From NCBI RefSeq assembly GCF_025642975.1, contig NZ_JANZKJ010000003.1:186001-250000 (forward strand): 64,000 bases of DNA, given 5' to 3'. Below the pieces are notes generated by a model that was not told where the DNA came from, ran no database searches, and saw nothing but the letters and a program-made list of their open reading frames with translations. How positions within the stretch are numbered: the stretch's first letter is position 1; the number at the start of each line of letters is the position of its first letter. Both the position numbers and the translations under genes were made by a program. Shown piece by piece: positions 46,086-59,047 of the stretch. The stretch comes from Pseudomonas sp. RIT-PI-S. Its GTDB lineage: Bacteria; Pseudomonadota; Gammaproteobacteria; Pseudomonadales; Pseudomonadaceae.

Positions 46086-47396
46086 CTAAACCGCGTCTCG
46101 CGGCAACATCAGGTTCAGTGGCAGCCGTACTCGCGCTTCCAGCCCGCCACCGGCGCGATTGCGCAGCTCTACATTGCCCCCATGCATCGAGGCGATCCGC
46201 TTGACGATCGCCAAGCCTAGCCCGGTACCCTTGCTGCGCGCCCGATCCCCACGGGTAAAGGGATTGAAAATGCCCTCGAACTCCAGCGGGTCTATTCCTT
46301 CACCTCGGTCCAGCACGCTGAGCACTACATAAGGGGCGCTGGAATCGCCCGATACGAAGGCCGCCACTTCAACCCCGGTGCCGGCGTGATACAAGGCGTT
46401 GCCAATGAGGTTGTTCAGCAGCCGCTTGATCGAAACACGCCGCAGCGGAAAGGGCGGGATAGGTTCCAGGCACAGCCGAACTTGCGGCTCGGGCTGGTTG
46501 AACGGAGCGACCACCTCCTCAACCAGCGCACCGAGGTCGACCTCCTCGACGGTTTCGTCGCGACCATCGCGGATAAAGGCCATGAACTGGTCGAGGATGG
46601 CGTCCATGTCTTCGATGTCACGGACCATTTCCTCGGCGAATTCACTGTCGCTGCTCATCAGCTCCAATGACAATCTCAGGCGCGTCAGCGGTGTTCGAAG
46701 GTCATGAGAAACCCCGGCCAGCATTAGCTCTCGCTCGCGGCCAGCTTGCTCGACATCCTCTGCCATCTGGTTGAAGGCGCTGTAGACCTCGGTCATCTCA
46801 CTGGGCGTGTCGCTGATCGGCAAGCGCACGCTACGTCCCTGACCAAGCTGGCGCGCAGCGAACACCAGGTGCTTCAAGGGCTGGTTGAGTTGCCGGACGA
46901 AGATCCAGGCCGAGGCAGTGGACAACAGGCCGATAGCCAGGAACCAACCTAGCACGCTCCAGATTTTCTGACCCCGCAAAGGGTGGGGGTAGAGCGGGAC
47001 CTTGAGCCAGTCCGGCCCGATGCTCGGCGCTCGTACCCACAGCGCTGGTGGTGCATGCACCCGCAATCGCACCTCGGTGTCGTCGCCAAGTTCCGCCTGC
47101 ATCTGCCGCTGGTAGATTTCGCTGTACGGCCAGTGCTGCTCGCCCTCCGGCACAGCCTCGCCGGAAACTCGCAACAAACCCGCGGCTTCGGCAATCTTGC
47201 CCTGGTTGGCTTCGTCAGCCGCCCAATAAGCCCGCAGTGTTAAGGCAACGCCGTGGCTGTATTGCCGGTCCACCAGCACGTCTTCGTTCATCAGCAGGTA
47301 CACCAAGGTCAGCGCCTTGGAAAACAGCACGACGATAAGCACCAGCCACAATGTGCGAGCGAAGAAGCTTTGGGGGAACCACAACGGGGTTTTCAT
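46086..47396 (-). CDS. envZ: Osmosensor histidine kinase EnvZ
   Basis: A 436-residue inner-membrane kinase: a first span near 12-36, a periplasmic domain, a second span about 146-167, then HAMP, and the phosphorylated H231 in GVSHDLRTPLTRLRLSLE. The ATPase has NNLIGNALYHA, DRGEGI and the GTGLGLAIV box. It answers osmolarity or pH and phosphorylates OmpR. The start at 47396 (MKTPLWFPQSFFAR) is standard. It lies 96 nt downstream of ompR on the same strand. Confidence 0.94.
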   Translation of the reverse strand: MKTPLWFPQSFFARTLWLVLIVVLFSKALTLVYLLMNEDVLVDRQYSHGVALTLRAYWAADEANQGKIAEAAGLLRVSGEAVPEGEQHWPYSEIYQRQMQAELGDDTEVRLRVHAPPALWVRAPSIGPDWLKVPLYPHPLRGQKIWSVLGWFLAIGLLSTASAWIFVRQLNQPLKHLVFAARQLGQGRSVRLPISDTPSEMTEVYSAFNQMAEDVEQAGRERELMLAGVSHDLRTPLTRLRLSLELMSSDSEFAEEMVRDIEDMDAILDQFMAFIRDGRDETVEEVDLGALVEEVVAPFNQPEPQVRLCLEPIPPFPLRRVSIKRLLNNLIGNALYHAGTGVEVAAFVSGDSSAPYVVLSVLDRGEGIDPLEFEGIFNPFTRGDRARSKGTGLGLAIVKRIASMHGGNVELRNRAGGGLEARVRLPLNLMLPRDAV

Positions 47397-47492
47397 AGGT
47401 GCCAGCATACCTCGGAGTAACGAGCCGAGCGCCCCGGCAATACAAGAACAAGCAGGCGTTGCCGCGAGGGCACCACCTGTCAAAAAGGTGAG

Positions 47493-48233
47493 TCACTTGC
47501 TGGGGTTGCCGTCCGGCACGAAGACATAGCCGACACCCCAGACCGTCTGGATATAGCGAGGCTTGGAAGGGTCGGGTTCGATCATCCGGCGCAGCCGGGA
47601 AATCTGCACGTCGATGGAACGCTCGAGCGCATCCCATTCGCGGCCGCGGGCAAGGTTCATGAGCTTGTCTCGGGTTAGTGGCTCGCGAGCGTGCATAACC
47701 AGTGCTTTGAGCACCGCGAACTCACCCGTGGTCAGCATATGTACTTCTTCGCCGCGCTTGAGCTCCCGCGTGGCCAGCGACAACTCGTAATCGCCAAAGG
47801 AAACGGTTTCGTCGCTTGCCGCAGGCGCGCCGGGTACTGGCGTGGCCTGGCGGCGTAATACCGCTTTCACTCGTGCGGCCAGTTCATCGGGGTTGAACGG
47901 TTTGGCCAGGTAATCGTCGGCGCCGAGCTCCAGCCCCTTGATACGGCTCAATTCGTCACCCTTCGCCGTGAGCATGATGATCGGGATCTGGTTATTGGCG
48001 GCGCGCAACCGACGGCACGCGGAGAGGCCATCTTCGCCGGGCAGCATCAGGTCGAGCACCACCAGGTTGAACACCTCGCGGCTGAGCAGGCGGTCCATTT
48101 GCTCGACGTTGGGTACGGCGCGAGCGCGGTAGCCCTTGCTGACGAAGAAGCGCTCCAGCAGGCTGCTCAAGCCGGGGTCGTCATCCACGATAAGGATTTT
48201 TTCGCCTTCGGTGATCTGGGCGGTGCTGCTCAT
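47493..48233 (-). CDS. ompR: Response regulator OmpR
   Basis: A 246-residue regulator: receiver with D61 (VVLDLMLPGEDG), T in IIMLTAKGDE and K in YLAKPF, then the winged-helix DNA-binding domain (ERSIDVQISRLRRMIEPDPSKPRYI). It controls porins and osmotic or acid responses together with EnvZ. The ATG at 48233 follows AAAGGAG. It is divergent from tex. Confidence 0.96.
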   Translation of the reverse strand: MSSTAQITEGEKILIVDDDPGLSSLLERFFVSKGYRARAVPNVEQMDRLLSREVFNLVVLDLMLPGEDGLSACRRLRAANNQIPIIMLTAKGDELSRIKGLELGADDYLAKPFNPDELAARVKAVLRRQATPVPGAPAASDETVSFGDYELSLATRELKRGEEVHMLTTGEFAVLKALVMHAREPLTRDKLMNLARGREWDALERSIDVQISRLRRMIEPDPSKPRYIQTVWGVGYVFVPDGNPSK

Positions 48234-48465
48234 GAAAGACTCCTTTGCTGTCGGCGCGCATTATGTCGCAGCGGCCATGGGACGTGCTTTGCGCATTGTT
48301 AGCAGATTTTTCCTGGGCACGTCTCGGACAGTCGGAAATGCACCGGCGAGGCCCCTTGCCACGTTTCGCTGGTTATAATGCGACGCTTTTTCCGCCGGCG
48401 AGTGCCCGGCCCGGTTTGCCGCCTGCTTGCAGCGGGCACAGGCATTACAGTATTCAGGTGGTTTT

Positions 48466-50786
<2,321 letters not shown>

Positions 50787-50787
<1 letters not shown>

Positions 50788-51170
50788 TGGACATCCCGGC
50801 GGACGTCGCGCAAAGCGCCTTCAGCCAACTCTTGGGCTGCAAAGTCGTCCGCCTGGACGAAGGCGCAGCCGAAGTGGCCCTCGCGCTGACCCCACCGCTG
50901 CGTAACCGCGGCGGGGTTCTGCATGGCGGCGCCTTGTTCAGCCTGGTCGATATCGCCATGGGCCTGGCCTGCTCCACATCCCATGGCTTCGACAAGCAGA
51001 GCGTGACCCTGGAGTGCAAGATCAACTACCTGCGGGCGGTGGCCGATGGCGAAGTGAGCTGTGTTGCCAAGGTGATCCACGCCGGCCGCCGCACCCTGGT
51101 AGTCGAAGCGGAGGTGATGCAAGGCAGCAAAATGGTGGCCAAGGCCCAAGGGACCTTCGCCGCTCTATAG
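50787..51170 (+). CDS. PaaI-family hotdog thioesterase
   Basis: A 127-residue hotdog-fold acyl-CoA thioesterase. Catalytic features are N40, HGG (46-48) and D55 in NRGGVLHGGALFSLVDIA. The physiological acyl-CoA is unknown. Its ATG shares one base with the tex stop (TGATG), so it is translationally coupled to tex. Confidence 0.88.
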
Positions 51171-51334
51171 CCCGGCCAAGCGAACTGGGGTAAGTTCGGC
51201 AGGTAAGAAGCAATGCCGAATGGCAAACCTGACGCGGCCGAACACCGGCTCCAAACGATCGGGCGCCCGCTTCGACCTTGCATAACGTCACGGCCATCCC
51301 CATATCGGGGCGATCGACGCGTAAGGACATCAAC

Positions 51335-52918
51335 TTGAGCGAACTTCTCAACCGCCGCCTGCAATTGCTCGGCGCGCCTGCCAACCTGTCCCTGCTCAAG
51401 CAGTGCCTGCACGGTATCGAGCGCGAATGCCTGCGCGTCACCCAGGATGGCCGGCTGGCACAAACGCCTCATCCCGAAGCGCTTGGCTCGGCCCTGACTC
51501 ACGAACAGATCACCACGGATTATTCCGAGGCGCTGCTCGAGTTCATCACCCCGGCGTTGGCCGATCCTGTGCAAACTCTTGAAAGCCTGGACACCATTCA
51601 TCGCTTCGCCTATACCGCGCTAGGCGACGAAATGCTGTGGGGGCCCTCGATGCCTTGCGCCCTTCCCGCCGAGGAAGACATCCCCATTGCCTGGTACGGC
51701 ACCTCGAATATCGGCCAACTCAAGCACGTGTACCGCAAGGGCCTGGCCGTGCGTTACGGGCGGACCATGCAGTGCATTGCAGGGATTCATTACAACTTCT
51801 CGCTGCCCGAGGCCCTGTGGCCGTTGCTGCGAACGGCTGAAGACAGCGAAGCCACCGACCGGGACTACCAATCCGCGGCCTATATAGGGATGATCCGCAA
51901 CTTCCGCCGCTACAGCTGGTTGCTGATGTACCTGTTCGGCGCATCGCCGGCCCTTGATACAGGCTTCCTCCGTGGGCGCTCGCACCGCCTGGAGACCCTG
52001 GACGCCACTACCCTCTACCTGCCTTATGCCACCAGCCTGCGCATGAGCGACCTGGGGTACCAGAACAACGCCCAGGCAGGCCTTACCCCCTGCTACAACG
52101 ACCTGCACAGCTATACCGAAAGCCTGCGCCAGGCGGTGGCCACGCCCTACCCACCCTACGTGGAGATCGGCACCCATAAAGATGGTGAGTGGGTACAGCT
52201 CAACACCAACGTGCTGCAGATCGAAAATGAGTACTACTCGAGCATCCGCCCCAAACGAGTTACCTATACCGGCGAGCGGCCGATCCAGGCGCTGATGGCC
52301 CGTGGCGTGCAGTATGTGGAAGTGCGCTGCCTCGACATAAACCCGTTCCTGCCAACCGGAGTCGACCTGGCGCAAGCTCGATTCCTCGACGCCTTCCTGC
52401 TGTACTGCGCGATGGAAAGCAGCCCGCTGCTCGACGGGCGCGACTGCGGTCACTGCACGGACAATTTCCTCAAGGTGGTCAAGGAAGGTCGCCGTCCTGG
52501 CCTGGAGCTGCAGCGCGATGGCCAAGCCATCAGCCTGCGGCAATGGGCCGATGAGCTGCTCTCGGCGATCGAGCCGGTGGCGCAATTGCTCGACCGCAGC
52601 CACGGGCTGGAGGAGCACAGCAAGGCGCTGGCAGACCAGCGAGCCAAGGTGGCCGACCCCTCCCTCACGCCTTCGGCGCAAGTGCTGGCGAGCATGGCGG
52701 CACACAAGGAAAGCTTCAGCCAGTTTTCCCTGCGCCAGACCCAAGCCCACGCGGACTATTTCCGCGCCACGCCCTTGCCTAGCGAGGTACGACAGGAGTT
52801 CGAGGCACAGGCCCAGGCATCACTTGCCCGGCAAAGCGAGCTTGAACGCACCGAGGTGGGTGAGTTCGACCTGTTCGTGGCCGCATACCAAGCCAGCATT
52901 CTAGGGATTAGCCAATAA
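51335..52918 (+). CDS. gshA: Glutamate-cysteine ligase
   Basis: A 527-residue enzyme making gamma-glutamylcysteine, the committed step of glutathione synthesis (gamma-proteobacterial class I type). Recognisable blocks are [28 protein letters not shown] (Glu ligands for Mg-ATP) and [13 protein letters not shown]. The start is TTG at 51335 with TAAGGA 8 nt upstream, giving the usual [12 protein letters not shown] beginning. An ATG at 51278 would add 19 unsupported residues. Confidence 0.95.
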   Translation: MSELLNRRLQLLGAPANLSLLKQCLHGIERECLRVTQDGRLAQTPHPEALGSALTHEQITTDYSEALLEFITPALADPVQTLESLDTIHRFAYTALGDEMLWGPSMPCALPAEEDIPIAWYGTSNIGQLKHVYRKGLAVRYGRTMQCIAGIHYNFSLPEALWPLLRTAEDSEATDRDYQSAAYIGMIRNFRRYSWLLMYLFGASPALDTGFLRGRSHRLETLDATTLYLPYATSLRMSDLGYQNNAQAGLTPCYNDLHSYTESLRQAVATPYPPYVEIGTHKDGEWVQLNTNVLQIENEYYSSIRPKRVTYTGERPIQALMARGVQYVEVRCLDINPFLPTGVDLAQARFLDAFLLYCAMESSPLLDGRDCGHCTDNFLKVVKEGRRPGLELQRDGQAISLRQWADELLSAIEPVAQLLDRSHGLEEHSKALADQRAKVADPSLTPSAQVLASMAAHKESFSQFSLRQTQAHADYFRATPLPSEVRQEFEAQAQASLARQSELERTEVGEFDLFVAAYQASILGISQ

Positions 52919-52927
52919 GGTTCGCAC

Positions 52928-52949
52928 GCACGCCCCGTAAAGGGCGTGC
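52928..52949. terminator. Hairpin between converging gshA and argA
   Basis: GCACGCCC / GGGCGTGC, 8-bp perfect stem with a 6-nt loop, in the 47 nt between two converging stops. It lacks a clear T-tract, so it may act as a boundary or mRNA-stability hairpin. Confidence 0.55.
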
Positions 52950-52965
52950 GAAGCCCCGAACAGGC

Positions 52966-54264
52966 CTACAGCGGTTTTTCAAAGATCTTGGAATTGCGTT
53001 GGTAGTTGTACAGTGAAGCCCTAGCGGCTGGGAGCCGCTCCACGCCGCTGGGGCTGAAGCCCCGCTCACGGAACCAATGCGCAGTGCGGGTGGTAAGCAC
53101 GAAGAGGGTTTTGAGGCCCTGTTCACGCGCCCGAGCCTCGATCCGCTCAAGCAGCTCATCGCCTCGCCCGCCGTGGCGGTATTCCGGGTTCACCGCCAGG
53201 CACGCCAGCTCGCCGGTGTCGGAACCCGCGATGGGATAGAGCGCGGCACAGGCGATGATCATGCCCTCGCGTTCCACCACGCTGAACTGCTCGATCTCGC
53301 GTTCGAGCACCTCACGAGAGCGGCGTACCAGAATGCCCTGCTCTTCCAGCGGGCTGATCAGCTCGATCAGGCCACCCACGTCATCGATGTTCGCTTCGCG
53401 CACCTGCTCGAACTGCTCCTGGGCGACCAGCGTGCCGCCACCGTTGCGGGTAAAGAGTTCGGTAAGCAGCGCGCCGTTTTCCGCATAACTGACGATATGG
53501 CTTCGGGCAACGCCGCCGCGACAAGCCTCGGCGGCGGCATCGAGCAACTCGGCCTGATAGTCGCTGCCCAAGCGCTCCAAATGCGCAGGGACTTGCTGTG
53601 GGCGCAGCTCACGTACCAACTGGCCGCGGGCATCCAGCAAACCCGGCGCGGCGCCAAACAGGAGTAGCTTGTCTGCGCCCAGTTCGATAGCGGCGCGCGT
53701 GGCTACGTCTTCACAGGCGATATTGAAGATCTCCCCGGTAGGCGAATAACCCAACGGCGACAGCAGCACGATGGTGCGCTCATCCAGCAGCCGATTGATG
53801 CCCTTGCGGTCGATCCGTCGCACCTCGCCGGTGTGATGGTAGTCCACGCCCTCAACCACGCCGATGGGCCGCGCGGTCACCAGGTTGCCGCTGGCCACGC
53901 GCAGGCGGGCGCCCTGCATGGGGGACGAGGCCATGTCCATTGAAAGCCGCGCTTCGATGGCCACGCGCAAAGCGCCCACGGCATCGATCACGCATTCCAA
54001 AGTAGGGCCGTCGGTGATTCGCAACCCGCGATGGTAGTGCGGCGTCAGCCCGCGCGCGGCAAGCCGGCTTTCGATCTGCGGGCGGGATCCGTGCACCAGC
54101 ACCAGGCGTACGCCAAGGCTGTGCAGCAGCACCAGATCATGGACGATATTGCCGAAGTTCGGGTCTTCGATGCCGTCCCCGGGCAGCATCACCACAAAGG
54201 TGCAGTCCCGGTGGGCATTGATATAGGGCGAGGCGTGGCGAAGCCAATTGACGTATTCGGGCAT
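52966..54264 (-). CDS. argA: N-acetylglutamate synthase
   Basis: A 432-residue enzyme for the first step of arginine synthesis. An N-terminal amino-acid-kinase-like domain (about 1-280, RLVLVHGSRPQIESRL, GDGIEDPNFGNIV) serves as the arginine-feedback part. The C-terminal GNAT acetyltransferase (about 290-432) holds the acetyl-CoA loop in NPEYRHGGRGDELLERIE. It is followed in the same direction upstream by argE (130 nt apart). Confidence 0.96.
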   Translation of the reverse strand: MPEYVNWLRHASPYINAHRDCTFVVMLPGDGIEDPNFGNIVHDLVLLHSLGVRLVLVHGSRPQIESRLAARGLTPHYHRGLRITDGPTLECVIDAVGALRVAIEARLSMDMASSPMQGARLRVASGNLVTARPIGVVEGVDYHHTGEVRRIDRKGINRLLDERTIVLLSPLGYSPTGEIFNIACEDVATRAAIELGADKLLLFGAAPGLLDARGQLVRELRPQQVPAHLERLGSDYQAELLDAAAEACRGGVARSHIVSYAENGALLTELFTRNGGGTLVAQEQFEQVREANIDDVGGLIELISPLEEQGILVRRSREVLEREIEQFSVVEREGMIIACAALYPIAGSDTGELACLAVNPEYRHGGRGDELLERIEARAREQGLKTLFVLTTRTAHWFRERGFSPSGVERLPAARASLYNYQRNSKIFEKPL

Positions 54265-54393
54265 AAGTAGGCCTGTAGGGAAAAAAGACGAAGCGAGGGT
54301 GCAAACGCGAGACGGTTATCGTCGTAACAGGCCTGGCAACACGCGCGCCTCTCCTTCTTCCAGACAATTCGCCCGGCAGCCCGGGTGCCTCAG

Positions 54394-55542
54394 CTATACG
54401 GGCCGCAGGCAATAATATTCAACGAGATCTTGTATCAGACTCAGCGTAGGGTTCAGCCGGGACATTTCGAGAAACTCGCCTGGCTGATGCGCACAGGCAA
54501 TGTCTCCAGGGCCCAGCACCAGGGTCTGGCAACCCAGCTGCTGAAGATACGGCGCCTCCGTGCCGAATGCCACTGCTTCTGCCCTGTGCCCGGTGAGTTT
54601 TTCGGCGACACGCACCAGCTCGCTGTCTGCGGGCTGTTCGAAAGGCGGTACTTCGGCGAACAGCGGCCGGTAATCGATCTCCACCTCATGCCGCTGCGCG
54701 ATTGGGCGCAACTTCCGGGTGATCGCCTCGCGCAGAACCGCAGGGTCCATGCCGGGGAGCGGGCGTAGATCGAACTCCAGCGAGCATTGGCCGCAGATCC
54801 GGTTGGGGTTGTCCCCGCCATGGATGCAACCGAAGTTCAGCGTCGGTTGCGGCACGCTGAATTGTGGATTGTGGTAAAGCCCCTGCCATTCGCGGCGCAG
54901 CCCCATCAGCTCGCTGATCGACTCGTGCATGGCCTCCAGCGCGCTGTGCCCCAGGCTGGGGTCGGAGGAATGACCGCTGCGCCCAAGGATGTCGATACGC
55001 TCCATCATCACCCCTTTGTGCAGGCGGATCGGCCGCAGCCCGGTAGGCTCGCCAATCACCGCGGCACGCCCAAGCGGAGCGCCCTCCCGGGCCAGTGCCT
55101 TGGCACCTGCCATGGAGCTTTCCTCGTCACAGGTGGCGAGGATCAGCAGTGGCTGCCGAAACGGTTGGCTTAACAATGGCCGCACCGCTTCGATCACCAG
55201 CGCGAAGAACCCTTTCATGTCACAGCTACCCAACCCGACCCAGCGGCCGTCCACCTCGGTCAACTTCAGCGGGTCGGTTGCCCACAACTGTTCGTTGAAC
55301 GGCACCGTATCGCTATGGCCAGCCAGCACCAAGCCGCCAGGGCCGCTGCCATAGGAAGCCAGCAGGTTGAACTTGCCCGGCGACACCTCGCGCAGATCGC
55401 ACGCGAACCCAAGTTCCGACAGCCAGCTGGCCAGCAGATCGATCACCGGGCCGTTGCTCTGATCCAGGCTGGCCTGGGTGCAACTGACCGACGGAGAGGC
55501 AATAAGCGCGGCGAAGCGGTCTTTTAAGGTAAGCGCAGGCAT
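54394..55542 (-). CDS. argE: Acetylornithine deacetylase
   Basis: A 382-residue M20-family metalloenzyme releasing ornithine from N-acetylornithine. Metal ligands are in LAGHSDTVPFN (His, Asp), the general base in TCDEESSMAG and ligand residues in CAHQPGEFLEMS. The start at 55542 (MPALTLKDRFAALIASPSVS) matches homologues. It is clustered with argA. Since pseudomonads also carry the argJ cycle, the enzyme may be partly redundant. Confidence 0.93.
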   Translation of the reverse strand: MPALTLKDRFAALIASPSVSCTQASLDQSNGPVIDLLASWLSELGFACDLREVSPGKFNLLASYGSGPGGLVLAGHSDTVPFNEQLWATDPLKLTEVDGRWVGLGSCDMKGFFALVIEAVRPLLSQPFRQPLLILATCDEESSMAGAKALAREGAPLGRAAVIGEPTGLRPIRLHKGVMMERIDILGRSGHSSDPSLGHSALEAMHESISELMGLRREWQGLYHNPQFSVPQPTLNFGCIHGGDNPNRICGQCSLEFDLRPLPGMDPAVLREAITRKLRPIAQRHEVEIDYRPLFAEVPPFEQPADSELVRVAEKLTGHRAEAVAFGTEAPYLQQLGCQTLVLGPGDIACAHQPGEFLEMSRLNPTLSLIQDLVEYYCLRPV

Positions 55543-55694
55543 CGAAGGCTTCCTGGGGCAGCGATTGACAGAGCACTGTTGTACCACAGCTGGCGCATCC
55601 GGCCAGTAAGGGTAAACGCCGGTGCGCGACTCCTGTACACTGCCCGGCTCTTCGCGTCTACGCTACGCCTTGTCTGCGTCCGGATATACCCGCC

Positions 55695-57059
55695 ATGCAC
55701 AAAGAAACCGAAATCAAACTGCGCGTTAGCCGCGAGACCCTGGCCGCGCTGCGCGAGCACCCGCTGCTCAAAAAACGCAACAAAAGCGGCTGGTCTAGCC
55801 ACGAGCTGTTCAACCAGTACTTCGACACCCCTGAGCGCGACCTTGCCCAGGCGCGGGTTGCACTGCGCCTGCGCCGGGACGGCGACGAGGTCATCCAGAC
55901 CCTCAAGACCCGCGGCCAAAGCGTTGCTGGGCTGTCGGAACGCAACGAGTACGATTGGCCGCTGGCCAAGGCGAAACTGGACCTGAAGAAGCTCGACGAC
56001 AGCTGTTGGCCCGCGTCACTGGCCGAGCTAGACAAAAAAACCATCAAACCACTGTTCACCACCGACTTCGTTCGCGAGAAAGCCGAAATCGCCTGGGGCC
56101 GCGGCAAGGCCAAGGTGGTGCTGGAAGCAGCGTTGGACCTGGGCAAGGTCACCGCCGGCAAACTCTCCGAAGAGATCTGCGAACTCGAGCTCGAACTGCG
56201 CGAAGGCGACCCCGCCGGCTTGTTGGAACTTGCCTGTGAGCTGGCCGCCAGCTTGCCGCTGATGCCTTGCGACATCAGCAAGGCCGAGCGCGGGTACCGC
56301 CTGCTCGACCAAGCCAGCTATAACTTGGCCGTCCCTGCCCCCACGCTTGAAGCCGAACAGCCACTGGACGATGCCTTCAGCGCCATCGCCTGGCATCTGC
56401 TGGGCGGCAGCCAGCGTCTGGCCGAGCAATACCGTTTCACCGGCCAATGGCGCCTGCTGCAAGACTGGGTACAGCGGCTGATCGAACTGCGGGCGCTATT
56501 GGGCAGCTTAGGCCAGGCAGCACCGCGGCCGACGACCCGCGAGCTACGTGCCAACCTGGATGCACTGCTGGAAGACTGGCGCCCGTTGCTTGAGGCTGGC
56601 CAAGAAGACGAGGACGTGCGGGCGGCAGCCCCGGAGCAGTTCATTGAAGAACTGAGCGACCCCCGCTGGGGCCACTTCTCGCTCAGCCTGTCGCGCTGGC
56701 TGTTGGAGCGCAGCTGGACGGTGGACCGTGCTAACCGTGGCAACCGCCAGGGCCTGGCCCCGCTGGCCAGCTGGCTACAGCATTTCTTCGCCGAAGAAAC
56801 CGTGGCCCTGCAACTGGACCGTTACCAGCGCCAACCCGAAGACCTGGCCGAGCAATTGCCGCGCCTGGAACGGGTGCAGGTGTGGTTGCACCATGCACGC
56901 GACCTGTTGCCGATCGAAGAAGCCGACCGTCTCTATGGCGAGCTCAACAAGCTGCACGACCTGGCCAGCGCCCAGATCAGCGATGAAGTGCTGGCGGCGC
57001 GTGCCGAGCAAGCCTTGACGGTAACGCGCACCCGGGCCTGGAAGGCCCTGTCCCGCTGA
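55695..57059 (+). CDS. Inorganic triphosphatase (CYTH plus CHAD domains)
   Basis: A 454-residue protein. The CYTH tunnel domain is at the N-terminus (HKETEIKLRVS with the ExExK signature, residues 4-8, and EICELELELREG). The CHAD helical domain is in the C-terminal half, a His/basic-rich bundle thought to bind polyphosphate. E. coli YgiF of the same layout hydrolyses inorganic triphosphate. It is divergent from argE. Confidence 0.88.
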   Translation: MHKETEIKLRVSRETLAALREHPLLKKRNKSGWSSHELFNQYFDTPERDLAQARVALRLRRDGDEVIQTLKTRGQSVAGLSERNEYDWPLAKAKLDLKKLDDSCWPASLAELDKKTIKPLFTTDFVREKAEIAWGRGKAKVVLEAALDLGKVTAGKLSEEICELELELREGDPAGLLELACELAASLPLMPCDISKAERGYRLLDQASYNLAVPAPTLEAEQPLDDAFSAIAWHLLGGSQRLAEQYRFTGQWRLLQDWVQRLIELRALLGSLGQAAPRPTTRELRANLDALLEDWRPLLEAGQEDEDVRAAAPEQFIEELSDPRWGHFSLSLSRWLLERSWTVDRANRGNRQGLAPLASWLQHFFAEETVALQLDRYQRQPEDLAEQLPRLERVQVWLHHARDLLPIEEADRLYGELNKLHDLASAQISDEVLAARAEQALTVTRTRAWKALSR

Positions 57060-57172
57060 TCCAGCGTTCGTACATACGCGCTGACAGTTGCGGCCCCGCT
57101 TCGCGGGAACATCCGGGGTAGGATTTCCCCGCCGGGCAAGGATGCCCAAAAACACCGCAAGGACGCACCTGC

Positions 57173-58960
57173 ATGGTTACTGTCAGCCCCGTTACTGCTA
57201 GCCACGCCGCAGATCGCCCACTCGACCTTGGCGAACTGCTTCAGGCGCTGGTTCGCCAGCAGCGAATCACCCCTACCGCCGCAGAGCTCGCGCTCGCCCA
57301 CAACGGCGAAGCGCCCCACGCTCATCCCCTCGAAGTCATCGCCGCGCTCGGCACCAGCGACCTCGCCACGCCTGGCCAGCCTTTAGAGCTAGAAGCCCTT
57401 TGTATCTGGCTGGCCGATCGCCTTGGCCTGCCTTACCAACGGCTTGATCCGCTCAAGCTGGACCCGCGCCTGGCAACCAAGGCGATGTCGGCGGCTTTCG
57501 CTCGCCACCACCAGATCCTCGTGATCGCGGCAGACGATCGCTCCCTGACCGTCGCCTGCGCCCAGCCCGGGATGCGTGGGTGGGAAGCCGACCTCGCCCA
57601 GACATGCCACAAGACGATCCGCCGAGTCATGGCCAACCCCGTCGTGCTGCGGCGGCTGATCGAAGAGTTCTTCCGCCTGGCGCAGTCGGTGCGGGGCGCC
57701 TATGGCCCCGCGGGCATCACTGGCAAGCCAGAGAACTTCGAGCAACTAGTGCGCCTGCAAGGTGTCGAGGAAAGCGCGAGCAGTTATGAAGCGCCGGTGG
57801 TGCAAATCGTCGACTGGCTGTTCAAATATGCGTTCGAACAGGGGGCGAGCGACGTTCATATCGAGCCTAGGCGCGAGCACGGAGACATCCGCCTGCGTAT
57901 CGACGGAATTCTGCGTGACGCCTATCAGCTTCCGGCGCAGGTCACCCTGGCGGTCATCAGCAGGCTTAAATCACTTGGCCGCATGAACGTCGCCGAAAAA
58001 CGCAAACCCCAGGACGGTCGGGTGAAGACCCAGGCACCAGGCGGCGCGACCATCGAGCTGCGCCTGGCTACCTTGCCGACGGCCTTTGGCGAAAAGCTGG
58101 TGATGCGCATCTTCGATCCGGCGGTCCTTAGGCAGGGGCTGGAGGCACTTGGGCTCGACAGCGAGGACTTGCGCCGCTGGCGAGGGCTGCTTGCACGGCC
58201 TCACGGCATCATCCTGGTAACCGGGCCAACGGGCTCCGGCAAAACTACCACGCTGTATGCCAGCCTTCACCGCGTGGCCAAACGGGGCGTCAACCTCTGT
58301 ACCATCGAGGACCCGATCGAGATGGTCGAACCGGCCTTCAATCAGATGCAGGTGCGGCCCGCAATCGACCTAGGCTTCGCCGAAGGCGTGCGGGCGTTGC
58401 TCCGCCAGGATCCAGACATCATCATGATTGGGGAAATTCGTGACACCGAGACCGCCACCATGGCTGTTCAGGCTGCGCTTACCGGCCACCTCGTGCTTTC
58501 TACCTTGCATACCAACGATGCACCCGGCGCGCTGACTCGCCTGCTGGAACTCGGCGTGCCTGGGTACCTGGTGAAAGCAACTCTGCTAGGCGTAATGGCC
58601 CAGCGATTGCTGCGCCTGCTATGCGACCACTGCAAGGTGGAGCAGGCGTTTGTGCCGGAGGATTGGCAGGGCCTGGCAGACGCGGCCACCGGCCCGCTTC
58701 CCAAAGCGGGCTACAAGGCGACCGGTTGCGAATTATGCGGCGGCTCGGGTTACAAAGGCCGGGCGGGGATCTACGAATTGATGGTGATGAACGCGGCGCT
58801 GGCGGCAAAGATCGATTCAACGCCGGACCTAAGCACCGTGCGGCGCCTTGCTTGTGAAAACGGCATGCGCACATTGGGGCTCGCCGCGGCACGCCTAGTG
58901 ATGGCTGGTCGCACTAGCCTCGCGGAGGCTTTGCGAGTCGCCCCGGCGCAGCAGGATTAG
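57173..58960 (+). CDS. Orphan GspE/PulE-type secretion ATPase
   Basis: A 595-residue traffic ATPase of the GspE/PilB superfamily. The N-terminal GspE domain covers about 1-180. The motor has Walker A GPTGSGKTTT, the Asp box TIEDPIEMVE, Walker B RQDPDIIMIGEIRD and the His box LSTLHTNDA. The four-Cys zinc motif (CDHC...CELC) is typical of this branch. It would power assembly of a type II secretion or type IV pilus-like fibre. No pseudopilin, secretin or inner-membrane partner is nearby, so which machine it drives is unknown. Confidence 0.88.
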   Translation: MVTVSPVTASHAADRPLDLGELLQALVRQQRITPTAAELALAHNGEAPHAHPLEVIAALGTSDLATPGQPLELEALCIWLADRLGLPYQRLDPLKLDPRLATKAMSAAFARHHQILVIAADDRSLTVACAQPGMRGWEADLAQTCHKTIRRVMANPVVLRRLIEEFFRLAQSVRGAYGPAGITGKPENFEQLVRLQGVEESASSYEAPVVQIVDWLFKYAFEQGASDVHIEPRREHGDIRLRIDGILRDAYQLPAQVTLAVISRLKSLGRMNVAEKRKPQDGRVKTQAPGGATIELRLATLPTAFGEKLVMRIFDPAVLRQGLEALGLDSEDLRRWRGLLARPHGIILVTGPTGSGKTTTLYASLHRVAKRGVNLCTIEDPIEMVEPAFNQMQVRPAIDLGFAEGVRALLRQDPDIIMIGEIRDTETATMAVQAALTGHLVLSTLHTNDAPGALTRLLELGVPGYLVKATLLGVMAQRLLRLLCDHCKVEQAFVPEDWQGLADAATGPLPKAGYKATGCELCGGSGYKGRAGIYELMVMNAALAAKIDSTPDLSTVRRLACENGMRTLGLAAARLVMAGRTSLAEALRVAPAQQD

Positions 58961-59047
58961 GCCGTATCGCCGGCCTGTGTGGGGGGAACTCCGTTATGGC
59001 CAGGCCGCTCAAAGAGGTTGAACAACACACACTCGGAGTACGCTGTC

